Shown: positions 44,161 to 52,617 of the stretch, piece by piece
Layout: the number at the start of each line of letters is the position of its first letter
How positions within the stretch are numbered: position 1 is the first letter of the stretch
Source: Ruminococcus flavefaciens
Lineage (GTDB): Bacteria; Bacillota; Clostridia; Oscillospirales; Ruminococcaceae
Length of the DNA stretch: 64,000 nt
Reading direction: 5' to 3'
NCBI GenBank assembly: GCA_002310115.1
Contig: DBYI01000019.1
Span: forward strand, 1 to 64,000
Translations under genes and position numbers: made by a program
The notes under the pieces: model-generated
What the model was told of the DNA's origin: nothing
The model's database searches: none
What the model saw: the letters and a program-made list of their open reading frames with translations, nothing else

Positions 44161-45036
44161 ATGAAAAAAATAAGTATAATTGCATTTTTAGTATCAATTA
44201 CAGCACTGACATCATGTGGTCATGATGTTGATAAACCAGCTGATGAAGTTGAAAAGGCAACAACAGCTGCAACCACAACAACAGAAGCTACAACTGAAAC
44301 GACAGCTGTAACTACAACAGAAAAGAAAACTGAAAACACAACTTCCGTAGAAACGACATCTGCTGAATCCGAGGATTATACTGGAATAGCAGGATACTGG
44401 TTTATTAACGGAGATCCGAGAACAGCTTCTCTGCATATAACCGAGGACGGTAAGTTTACTGCATATTATGCCAGCGGATTATTAGAAAACAAAGGTTATG
44501 TAAAGAGAGAACTTAAAACTGATATTAATAATTATATTTATCAGATGTATCTTGACACAGGCAAGGAATATTTGGCTTTTGCTGATGACGGTGAAAAAGA
44601 AAAGACAGATATCTATATGTTGGACGATAATACAACTCATTTTGTGAAGCTCTATGGTGAAGGCGGCTTAGGTGATGACGGACGTGGCCCTGAGGAAGCA
44701 TACGAAGGTAAATGGCAGTGTGAACGTGCAAGGTTATCCATTGAATATAGGGGAGAGGGCATATTCCATGCAATCATAACGTGGTCTGGAAGTGCGTCAT
44801 CCTATGCTGAGTGGGATTATCCCCTCATATTTGATACAGACCGGCTTATATGTGATGGAAATGGTACAAAAACATTCGTTGAGTATAAGGACGCATCGTC
44901 CGAACCTACAAGAACTGTAGAGTATTCAGATGGCTCGGCTGAGTTCACCCTTGAAGGCAATGCTATTCATTGGAACGATAAAACTGAACACAGCGGCGAC
45001 ACAATGATTTTCAAAAGAAATGAATACGATGAATAA
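44161..45036 (+). CDS. Thr-rich lipoprotein of unknown function
   Basis: A 291-residue lipoprotein: signal peptide with lipobox ALTSC (Cys about residue 19), a Thr/Glu-rich linker (about 33-68), then a beta-rich outer domain with two similar halves (IAGYWFINGDPRTASLHITEDGKFTAYY and the later YEGKWQCERARLSIEYRGEGIF), like repeats of small beta-barrel stress or surface domains. GGAGG precedes the ATG at 44161. The role in the polysaccharide locus is unknown. Confidence 0.75.
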   Translation: MKKISIIAFLVSITALTSCGHDVDKPADEVEKATTAATTTTEATTETTAVTTTEKKTENTTSVETTSAESEDYTGIAGYWFINGDPRTASLHITEDGKFTAYYASGLLENKGYVKRELKTDINNYIYQMYLDTGKEYLAFADDGEKEKTDIYMLDDNTTHFVKLYGEGGLGDDGRGPEEAYEGKWQCERARLSIEYRGEGIFHAIITWSGSASSYAEWDYPLIFDTDRLICDGNGTKTFVEYKDASSEPTRTVEYSDGSAEFTLEGNAIHWNDKTEHSGDTMIFKRNEYDE

Positions 45037-45120
45037 TGTATATAATGAAATAAGACAGACTTAATGAATCAGAAATGATTATAAGGATATAAGGATGTTT
45101 GGTGAAAGGGGGAGCTTGCA

Positions 45121-46824
45121 ATGCCCGAATCAAAAGCTAATAAAAAACAATTAATGCCTTTTTTGATATCTGTTGCAATACTGTTGTTCTGTGAAGTATT
45201 CTTTTTCAGAAATGTAATTTTTAATGATAGACTAATTTCAAATAACCGCGATGGAAGACTTACAATGCTCATTACGGAGCATTGGCATCGTGTGGTATGC
45301 GGAAGGGCTTCTGTAGCCGATCTTGGTATGATGTATCCTGCGTCAGGTACGCTGGGTTATTCAGATATTCTGCTTGGGTACGGTATAATACATACGTTAT
45401 TTCGCTTTATGGGCCTCGATATGTTTTTCGCATATAAATTTACTATCATCGCAGTTCATATGTTCGGTACATTTACTGCGTTCTACCTTCTGAGAAGGAT
45501 ACTGAAATGCAGGTATATATGGGCTTTGTTTGGCGTTATTGCTTTTTCGTATTCAAATACATATGCGGCACATTTAGGACATACACAGTTAGCGACTATA
45601 AGCTTAATTCCTTTTTTGACGATACTATGGATTAGATTTTTTCAGAATTTAAATAACAGGAAAAAACGAAATATCTATGCGGTTTTAGGAATTGTCTTCT
45701 TTGTGCTGCTTGTTTATACATCCTGGTATATTGCCTGCTTTACCGCTATATTTGTACTTGCTTTCGGCGTGATCTACGCAATAAAGCTTCACTGGAATGA
45801 GCGATTGCTGCTCAGGGAGCTCAAGGTTTTTATCAGTACAATACGCTTTGACATGCTGATTTATATCTTGTTGGGAACGGTGCTCTTGATACCATTTGTG
45901 ATACTGGAGCTGCCTGTAATGAAAATGAGTGGCGGAAGATCTTATGATGAACTTATACCTTATATACCTGATATAATTGATATTATAAATGTTCCGGAGA
46001 CGAACCTGATAATGAGATATTTCATAATCCCGCTTGATTTATGGAAAAGAGATGTAACAAACGAGGTGATACAAGGATTTTCGATTATTCTGCTTCTTGT
46101 TTTTGGCTGTGCAAAAATACTACTTTCAAAGTACAAGTCAAAGGTTATCAATAAAAAGGAAAAGAAAACTATACTTCTGTTTGAAACTCTGTGGATTAGC
46201 GTAGTTGTATGCCTTGCATTTACGGTTCGTATCAGCAGTGTGGGGCATTCATTATGGTATTTCCTTTATGAGTTTATTCCTTGCGTTTCGTCTCTGCGTG
46301 CTATTGCAAGATTCTTCCTGTATTTATCCTTACCAATGTCAATGGCGGCGGCAGTGATTATGGATAAGACAACAAGCAGCTTTTTAAGTGTTTGCACAAA
46401 ACCTGAAAAGAATACTTACAGGACCGTATCGGCAGTTATACTTGTTTTGCTCTTTGTATTCAATATAGATGTTAAAGGTGTATACTCGGCATATACACAA
46501 AAATCAGGTGCTGATTTTATCAGCAGCATAACTCCTCCGCCTGAGGATTGCAAGGTGTTCTACATAGTGGACGATCCGGAGATCTCTGATAAATATTTTG
46601 ATGAGGTGCATATGGATGCATATCAAATTGCTGATTACTTTGGCATAAAGACCATAAACGGTTACTCGGGGATCCATCCCACGAATTATGATGGGGTATT
46701 GTTATGCATGGCCAAAAGCTATAAAGAAGCCGTAGCTGAGTGGATAAAAAACAATGATATTCATGATGCCTATGTGTATGATCTTAATACAAACACATGG
46801 TCAAAGCATGATTACAATAATTAA
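45121..46824 (+). CDS. Polytopic membrane protein, GT-C-like
   Basis: A 567-residue protein with about eleven membrane segments and an outer C-terminal soluble domain (from about 455). The first outer loop holds NNRDGRLTMLITEHWHRV, with acidic and His residues in the place where GT-C (YfhO/ArnT-like) glycosyltransferases have their catalytic Asp. HLGHTQLATISLIPF is also like that group. Together with the DPM-like GT2 and GtrA nearby it fits a polyprenyl-phosphate-sugar-dependent decoration step. The glycosyltransferase role is inferred. Confidence 0.6.
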   Translation: MPESKANKKQLMPFLISVAILLFCEVFFFRNVIFNDRLISNNRDGRLTMLITEHWHRVVCGRASVADLGMMYPASGTLGYSDILLGYGIIHTLFRFMGLDMFFAYKFTIIAVHMFGTFTAFYLLRRILKCRYIWALFGVIAFSYSNTYAAHLGHTQLATISLIPFLTILWIRFFQNLNNRKKRNIYAVLGIVFFVLLVYTSWYIACFTAIFVLAFGVIYAIKLHWNERLLLRELKVFISTIRFDMLIYILLGTVLLIPFVILELPVMKMSGGRSYDELIPYIPDIIDIINVPETNLIMRYFIIPLDLWKRDVTNEVIQGFSIILLLVFGCAKILLSKYKSKVINKKEKKTILLFETLWISVVVCLAFTVRISSVGHSLWYFLYEFIPCVSSLRAIARFFLYLSLPMSMAAAVIMDKTTSSFLSVCTKPEKNTYRTVSAVILVLLFVFNIDVKGVYSAYTQKSGADFISSITPPPEDCKVFYIVDDPEISDKYFDEVHMDAYQIADYFGIKTINGYSGIHPTNYDGVLLCMAKSYKEAVAEWIKNNDIHDAYVYDLNTNTWSKHDYNN

Positions 46825-46848
46825 TATAAAGAAATGGAGGAAATGATG

Positions 46849-47544
46849 ATGACGGAAAAAAGACCTGTACTTACCGTTGTGATCCCCTGCTATAATGAAA
46901 AGGACAGTATACGTACTATCGTGGAAAAGGTTAAGGCAGCACCAATTAAGAACAAGGAGATAATAGTCGTTGATGACAAGAGTACGGACGGTACAAGCGA
47001 GATACTGGACAAGGAGATAGCCCCCCTCGTTGCAAAGGTGATCCACCATGAAAATAATCAGGGCAAGGGTGGTGCTCTGCGCACAGGGTTTGCTCATGCA
47101 AATGGTGATATAGTCATCATACAGGATGCAGATCTCGAGTACGATCCCAAGGAATATCCAAGGGTCATAAAACCAATATTAAACGGCGAATGTGATGTAT
47201 GCTACGGATCGCGTTTTCTGCACCGCGCACCCAAGGGGTACAAGGCAAACCAAATGGCGAACAAATTCCTTACAAAACTCTCAAACCTGTTCACACATTT
47301 TCATCTTACAGATATGGAGACTTGCTACAAGGCTTTCAGACGAGAGGTAATATGTGCTGTTGACATAAAAGAGAATCGTTTCGGCTTTGAACCTGAAATA
47401 ACTGCAAAGCTTTCCAAAATGAATGTCAGGATAAAGGAAGTTCCTATTTCCTATAATCCGCGTACAAATGAAGAGGGAAAGAAAATAGGCTTCAAGGACG
47501 GATTGCGTGCAATATACTGTATTTGGAAGTATAGAAAAGGCTGA
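46849..47544 (+). CDS. DPM1-like GT2 (polyprenyl-phosphate glycosyltransferase)
   Basis: Likely makes a polyprenyl-phosphate-linked sugar. A 231-residue GT2: TVVIPCYNEKDSIRTIV, EIIVVDDKSTDGTSEIL, NNQGKGGALRTGF, IIQDADLEYDPKEY, GSRFL and MADMETCYK-like DMETCYKAF, all typical of dolichyl-phosphate mannosyltransferase relatives. The GGAGG site favours the ATG at 46849 or 46846 among several. It has no C-terminal membrane segments; GtrA two genes later could supply the membrane partner. Confidence 0.85.
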   Translation: MTEKRPVLTVVIPCYNEKDSIRTIVEKVKAAPIKNKEIIVVDDKSTDGTSEILDKEIAPLVAKVIHHENNQGKGGALRTGFAHANGDIVIIQDADLEYDPKEYPRVIKPILNGECDVCYGSRFLHRAPKGYKANQMANKFLTKLSNLFTHFHLTDMETCYKAFRREVICAVDIKENRFGFEPEITAKLSKMNVRIKEVPISYNPRTNEEGKKIGFKDGLRAIYCIWKYRKG

Positions 47545-47558
47545 TCGGAGGATATTGT

Positions 47559-49508
47559 ATGCATTACGAAAATAATGCCATAGAGCTTTTTGTTCCGGGA
47601 CGCCTTTGCCTTATGGGTGAGCATTCCGACTGGGCAGGTATGTATCGTATGATAAATTCGGATATAGCCAAAGGAATGGCTGTCGTTTCTGGAATCGAGC
47701 AGGGAATATACGCTATTGCCGAAAAGGCAGACAAATTCATAATGGCAGCCTCAGGCGATATATCCGATGAAGAGTGCTGGGAATGCGAGATGGATTCGCA
47801 GAAGCTCATACAGATTGCACAGGAAGGAGGCTTTTTTTCTTATGCTGCTGGTGTGGCCTCTTATATAAATGATAACTATAACATCGGCGGAGTCAAGATA
47901 ACCATAACAAAGCGGGATCTTCCAATAAAGAGAGGGCTTTCTTCATCGGCAGCCATATGTGTTCTTGTGGCGCGTGCATTCAATCAGCTTTATAATTTGA
48001 AAATGAATATAAGCGGCGAGATGCAGGCGGCATACCGCGGTGAACAACGCACTCCTTCACGCTGCGGAAGACTCGATCAGGCCTGTGCTTATGGCGTTAA
48101 GCCTGTATATATGGAATTTGACGGCAATGAGGTATATTCACGCAGTCTCCGTGCAGGCGGAACATTTCACTGGGTAATAGCCAATCTGATGGCCTCAAAA
48201 GATACAATAAAGATACTTGCTGACCTTAACAAGTCATACCCGTTTGCTCATAATGAAACCGAGAAGCAGGTACAGGAGGCCCTTGGTGCAGATAACAGGC
48301 TTATCGTTGAAAAGGCAGTCAGGCTCATAGAGGACGGTGATGCAGAGGGACTCGGTGCTCTAATGCAGGAAGCCCAGGCTAACTTTGATAAGAAAGTTAT
48401 GCCAGCCTCCTCCGAGCTTATAGCTCCCGTACTTCATTCGGTGCTGAATGATCCCGCCATAAAGCAGTTTATATACGGTGCAAAGGGCGTAGGCTCAAAC
48501 GGAGACGGATCAGTGCAGTTCCTTGCAAAAAGCAGTGAGGATGCAGATAAGCTTCAGGAGTACCTAACAAATGAACGTGGTATGGAATCCTTCAGGCTTA
48601 CAATAAAGCCTGAGCAGGCGGTCAAGAAGGCTGTAATACCTTTGGCAGGTTTTGGTACAAGGGTGTTCCCTGCTACAAAGTGCATGAAAAAATGCTTTAT
48701 GCCCGTACTTGATGCAGACGGACTTCTTAAACCGGCCCTGCTTATATTACTCGAAAGACTGTTGGAATCAAATATTGAAGATATCTGTCTGATAATAGGT
48801 GAGGATGACCAGGAGGAATTTGATAATTTCTTCGCCCCGCTTCCTGAAGAATTCCTTGAGCAGTTGCCCGAGGACAAGCTGAAATATGACAGACTTATCT
48901 CTAAAATGAGAAAAAATATAACCTATGTCCATCAGAAGGAAAGACTTGGGTTCGGTCATGCGGTATGGCAGGCACGTAAATTTACGAACGATGAGCCTGC
49001 ATTGCTGTTGCTTGGAGATTTTCTTTACAGATCGAATACGTCAGAAAGCTGCTGCAAGCAGATCATTGATGCATACAGTAAATGTGGGAAACCTCTTGTG
49101 AGCATAATGGAGGTGCCGCTTGAAAGGGTGGTACACTACGGTATCCTTCACGGAATATGGGAAGATCAGGAAGAGACTGTAATGAAAGTGGATACAATGG
49201 TTGAGAAGCCGACCACAGATTATGCTTCAGAGTACCTTGGAGTAGAAGACTCTCACCACAGGAAAAAGTATTATGCGACATTCGGTCAGTATATACTCAC
49301 ACGCGAGGTCTTTGAGGAACTTGAGCACGAGATATGCCAGGAAAGTGAGCCGTCTGAGGGAAAAGAATACGGACTTACGGCAGCACTTGACAAGGTTTGC
49401 AGAAAGCATGGAATGTATGCCTTTGTTCCGGACGGTCGGTCGTTCGATATAGGCCTGCCGGAGACCTACAGAAGGACAATGATGGAATACAGCAATGATA
49501 AAGAATAA
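47559..49508 (+). CDS. Bifunctional GHMP sugar kinase-UTP sugar-1-phosphate uridylyltransferase
   Basis: A 649-residue fusion. Residues 1 to about 350 are a GHMP kinase near galactokinase (FVPGRLCLMGEHSDWAG, LPIKRGLSSSAAICVL ATP loop, GAKGVGSNGDGS). Residues about 355-649 are a GalU-type nucleotidyltransferase (KKAVIPLAGFGTRVFPATK, LGFGHAVWQAR, LLGDFLY, MVEKP). Together they could take a free sugar to the 1-phosphate and then to a nucleotide sugar, like the fucose enzyme FKP in plan but built from different parts. Which sugar and nucleotide cannot be told. Overlaps gtrA by 14 bases. Confidence 0.85.
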   Translation: MHYENNAIELFVPGRLCLMGEHSDWAGMYRMINSDIAKGMAVVSGIEQGIYAIAEKADKFIMAASGDISDEECWECEMDSQKLIQIAQEGGFFSYAAGVASYINDNYNIGGVKITITKRDLPIKRGLSSSAAICVLVARAFNQLYNLKMNISGEMQAAYRGEQRTPSRCGRLDQACAYGVKPVYMEFDGNEVYSRSLRAGGTFHWVIANLMASKDTIKILADLNKSYPFAHNETEKQVQEALGADNRLIVEKAVRLIEDGDAEGLGALMQEAQANFDKKVMPASSELIAPVLHSVLNDPAIKQFIYGAKGVGSNGDGSVQFLAKSSEDADKLQEYLTNERGMESFRLTIKPEQAVKKAVIPLAGFGTRVFPATKCMKKCFMPVLDADGLLKPALLILLERLLESNIEDICLIIGEDDQEEFDNFFAPLPEEFLEQLPEDKLKYDRLISKMRKNITYVHQKERLGFGHAVWQARKFTNDEPALLLLGDFLYRSNTSESCCKQIIDAYSKCGKPLVSIMEVPLERVVHYGILHGIWEDQEETVMKVDTMVEKPTTDYASEYLGVEDSHHRKKYYATFGQYILTREVFEELEHEICQESEPSEGKEYGLTAALDKVCRKHGMYAFVPDGRSFDIGLPETYRRTMMEYSNDKE

Positions 49509-49914
49509 GAAAATTTTATCGGATATCAAGCAGTTTTTCTCATATTTTGCCGTGGGAGGTATTGCCGCACTTGTAGAATGGTTGACTTTTTTCCTGCTGG
49601 ATTTGTTACATTGTCCTTACCTTGCTGCAACTGCAGCGGCTTTTATTTTAGCTACGTTTGTCAATTTCTTCCTCGGTCGTACCTTTACGTTCAGCGGCTC
49701 TACATATGGTAATAAAAAGAAGGAGCTTGCAATGGTATTCCTTGTGAGTGCAATAGGACTGGGCTTTAATATGCTGCTGATGTTTGTTGCTGTTTCTCTT
49801 CTCGGACTGAATAGTACATTTCTAAAAACTGCTTCAAAGATAGTTTGTACGGGAATAGTTTTCTTTTGGAATTTCTTTGCAAGAAAACTCTGGATATATA
49901 AGAAAAAAACATAA
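49495..49914 (+). CDS. GtrA family membrane protein
   Basis: A 139-residue protein with four membrane segments: FFSYFAVGGIAALVEWLTFF, FVNFFLGRTFTF and a final FWNFFARKLWIY, all typical of GtrA. Members are thought to help move polyprenyl-phosphate sugars across the membrane, which suits the DPM-like GT2 at 46849. The start lies inside the end of the previous gene. Confidence 0.9.
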   Translation: MIKNKKILSDIKQFFSYFAVGGIAALVEWLTFFLLDLLHCPYLAATAAAFILATFVNFFLGRTFTFSGSTYGNKKKELAMVFLVSAIGLGFNMLLMFVAVSLLGLNSTFLKTASKIVCTGIVFFWNFFARKLWIYKKKT

Positions 49915-49961
49915 TTAGAAACAATTCAATAAGACGAAATGAATTAGAAACGGAGGTTGTA

Positions 49962-50162
49962 ATGATTACTAAGAAAAATCCTGACGACGTCAAAAACTGC
50001 CTGATTCGTGTAAGAGTCACTGCGGAGGAACATGCTCAGTTTATTAAGCGTGCTCATGAAAAGGGATATAAAACAGTCAGCGATTTTATACGAACACTTA
50101 TCAAGGACGATATGAAAAAGAGTGTCAAGACGAGTGCAAGAAAAGCTCATTATGCGAAATAA
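49962..50162 (+). CDS. Small ribbon-helix-helix protein
   Basis: A 66-residue protein: NCLIRVRVTAEEHAQFIKRA followed by KGYKTVSDFIRTLI is the beta-helix-helix pattern of CopG/MobC-type DNA-binding proteins. Strong ACGGAGG site. Last gene of the polysaccharide locus. It may be a local regulator or a remnant of a mobilisation gene; the sequence alone does not decide. Confidence 0.7.
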   Translation: MITKKNPDDVKNCLIRVRVTAEEHAQFIKRAHEKGYKTVSDFIRTLIKDDMKKSVKTSARKAHYAK

Positions 50163-50168
50163 GAAAAA

Positions 50169-50200
50169 ATGCCCCTCATGTATGTTAACATATGTGAGGG
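50169..50200. terminator. Terminator hairpin at the end of the polysaccharide locus
   Basis: CCCCTCA and TATG pair with CATA and TGAGGGG around TTAA. An A-run before it gives a T-run on the minus strand; on the plus strand the tail is poor. It ends 7 bases after the RHH gene and is the natural end of the locus. 50,201-50,455 otherwise holds only a possible TATAAT (50397-50402) for the sigma gene. Confidence 0.55.
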
Positions 50201-50455
50201 GATCATTCTGCGGCTGCAATTTAACAATTAAAACTGCTGAACAGTATCACGAGAAAGCACCAAATAAAGCGTGCCTTCAAAAGTCTAAATCAGAGCGACT
50301 AAATAGTCTATAGAGCAAACTGGAAAAATTGGACACAGTAGGTATGAATTTAAGTTAAAAAATAAAAATATTATTTTGCATGCTACACTTTTGTGATATA
50401 ATGTAAATATATATATTGAGCAGATCAAAAAGTAAAGGAGGGAGAAAACAGATTA

Positions 50456-51019
50456 ATGAAGCACAGTGAGTATCGGCAACTTCTGAAAACCGATAAAAGT
50501 AAAGCGCAGCGTGCCGTATTTGACGAATACCTCAACTACGTCTATACAATTGCGTTCAACAGATTACGAAGCTGTGGGAGCAAGGAAGATATAGACGAAT
50601 GCGTAAGTGATATTTTTACTGATGTATTCGCTTCGTATGAATATAGGCCTGTCACAAATGATGATATAAAAGGCTTTATCTCGACTGTAGCAGTGAGAAA
50701 GTCCGCTGCATATTACAATAGATTATGCAAAAATACAAAAAACATCTCATTAGATGATGAATTGACAAACGTTTTTCCCTCAATGGATAATATTACCGAA
50801 GAAGCTGAACAAAACGAGACACGACGTAACATTCTTAAGCTTATAGAAAGCTTAGGAGAACCCGATTCGACTATTATAATGCAGAAATATTACTACGGAC
50901 GCAACTCGCGTGAAATTTCTAAATTTGTTTCTCTTTCACCTGCGATGATAAGAGTACATAACAGCAGAGCTTTGAAAAAGCTTCGTAAATTGCTTTTGGA
51001 CAATGATATATTTATTTGA
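50456..51019 (+). CDS. ECF-type sigma factor, paralogue of 10217
   Basis: A 187-residue sigma factor with region 2 (AVFDEYLNYVYTIAFNRLRS then DECVSDIFTDVF) and region 4 (REISKFVSLSPAMIRVHNSR). Strongly similar in length, motifs and gene context to the 10217 protein. An AGGAGGG site lies about 14 bases before the ATG, a long spacing that may mean weak translation. Eleven bases separate it from the anti-sigma gene. A 25-base stretch of region 4 (50948-50972) recurs exactly at 56129. Confidence 0.9.
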   Translation: MKHSEYRQLLKTDKSKAQRAVFDEYLNYVYTIAFNRLRSCGSKEDIDECVSDIFTDVFASYEYRPVTNDDIKGFISTVAVRKSAAYYNRLCKNTKNISLDDELTNVFPSMDNITEEAEQNETRRNILKLIESLGEPDSTIIMQKYYYGRNSREISKFVSLSPAMIRVHNSRALKKLRKLLLDNDIFI

Positions 51020-51030
51020 AGGGAATCTTT

Positions 51031-52389
51031 ATGAAAAAGAAATTGGATCTTAAAATACTTGAAAACGCCGATATGAAAACTATTGAAACGCTTTCATATA
51101 AATACAGGGCGGTTGATGATAAAGAGGCTGAAAAGCTATTTAAGCGCATAACTGATAAGACCGAAGATTATAATGAAGAATCCGGAGTAAACACAGTTGA
51201 AGTTTATCACCGCTCCATATGGAGAAAAACACTTTCTGTTGCTTTTTCTTTGGTAATAATAGCAGTAACTGCAGTAGGTGGAGCATATTTTTATTCCCGG
51301 TTAAATCAAATCAGATATATTGATAATATTATCGAATCTGAAACAACTTCATGCGGCATTGAAAACAGCTTTACGCCTGTACCGGTAAATGAAGAATATG
51401 ATGGAGATATACTCGGTATAAAGAACTGGCATATTGAAAAAAGCAGCGGTACTTTTACAAATATAGATGGGTACCCCAATACATATACGTTCTCATTCAT
51501 AAATGATGATACCGGCTATAGATTTGCATATACTGAAGGAAATAAAGATGAGGAACTGGCATATCTTGCAGATCTTAATAATGACGGGTATCCGGAATTT
51601 ATATGTAACAGAGTATGCGGAATGATTTCAGGGGAAATCAACTATCATACGGTAGCGTACAGAATGAATAACGGGATAATGGAGACTGCAAGCCTGATAT
51701 ATGATTTTAAGGATTTTGCAGAAAAGAATAATATCGATATATCACTAATGGTAGATTTTACTGATAGATATTATCCCGATAAGAATAAGATCATACTGTC
51801 AAGCAGATACTCCGATACTGAGTATGAAATCGGCTTTGAGTATTTTTCGTTCCAGCCTGCAAATGCAGAACCTGTTTGTGTTGATTATTATATAGGCTCT
51901 GTATTAGGCGTCAGGAACTGGCATATCAAAAAAGAAAGCTTAACAGCCGATACCGAAAATACATATTTTATAGATGACAATACGGGAGAGATATTCGTTT
52001 CGTATACGGGATATAAAGGAAAGACTTCCGCATATCTTACGGATCTTGACAAAGACCAGAATCCTGAATTGGTTTGCAGTTACCAGTATGGAGACGATCC
52101 GACGGTCATGAAAGATCACGTAAAAATATACAGGAAAAACAAGGGAGTATTGGAAGTAGGAGATTTCCTCAGTGATTTTGATGCTTTTGCAAAAGCAAAT
52201 AATATTGAACTGGCAGACTGTGATGATTTTTCCGAAAAATTCGAGTGTGATCAGAACAGGATCATTCTGAAAAAACAAGGTAACGATACCGGATATGAGC
52301 TTGATATGAAATATTATCATTTCAAGCCTGTTGAATTACAGATTCCAATGTTATCAGAGCCTGATTCTGATGACACTGCTTTAAACTAA
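51031..52389 (+). CDS. Membrane anti-sigma factor with duplicated outer domain
   Basis: A 452-residue partner of the preceding sigma factor. Cytoplasmic part (1-68), one membrane segment (about 70-92), and outside two copies of a domain of about 150 residues. Each opens with DILGIKNWHIEK or SVLGVRNWHIKK and has a calcium-loop-like centre (DLNNDGYPEFIC, DLDKDQNPELVC) reminiscent of FG-GAP/VCBS repeats. AAGGGA before the ATG at 51031 sets the start; the TTG at 51016 would overlap the sigma gene. Role inferred from operon and topology. The outer domains differ from those of the 9149 protein, so the two would sense different signals. Confidence 0.7.
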   Translation: MKKKLDLKILENADMKTIETLSYKYRAVDDKEAEKLFKRITDKTEDYNEESGVNTVEVYHRSIWRKTLSVAFSLVIIAVTAVGGAYFYSRLNQIRYIDNIIESETTSCGIENSFTPVPVNEEYDGDILGIKNWHIEKSSGTFTNIDGYPNTYTFSFINDDTGYRFAYTEGNKDEELAYLADLNNDGYPEFICNRVCGMISGEINYHTVAYRMNNGIMETASLIYDFKDFAEKNNIDISLMVDFTDRYYPDKNKIILSSRYSDTEYEIGFEYFSFQPANAEPVCVDYYIGSVLGVRNWHIKKESLTADTENTYFIDDNTGEIFVSYTGYKGKTSAYLTDLDKDQNPELVCSYQYGDDPTVMKDHVKIYRKNKGVLEVGDFLSDFDAFAKANNIELADCDDFSEKFECDQNRIILKKQGNDTGYELDMKYYHFKPVELQIPMLSEPDSDDTALN

Positions 52390-52468
52390 ACGTCAAACGT
52401 TGATACATGGTGCACCATTATATATATTACAAGTTCGGAAAGAGGTGATATTGATAACCTGAATTAGT

Positions 52469-52521
52469 CAGAATAGAGGCGACTGTTCGCTCCGTTTTAT
52501 AAGACGTTAACTCCTATTCTG
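52469..52521 (+). promoter_or_regulatory. Possible structured leader of the SH3-SLH-NlpC gene
   Basis: CAGAATAG (52469-52476) pairs with CTATTCTG (52514-52521). Inside, GCGA-ctgt-TCGC (52479-52490) and CGTTTT-AT-AAGACG (about 52493-52506) form two hairpins, giving a small three-way junction. It does not match the c-di-AMP (ydaO) riboswitch expected before such wall-enzyme genes. No terminator is attached. Confidence 0.4.
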
Positions 52522-52617
52522 TTGCAGAAAAGCAGGAATTATGTAAAATTATAATCAACTTATGCAGATGATAAAGCATAATAGAATAATACTTTATATT
52601 ACGAAAGGAAATTTAAA

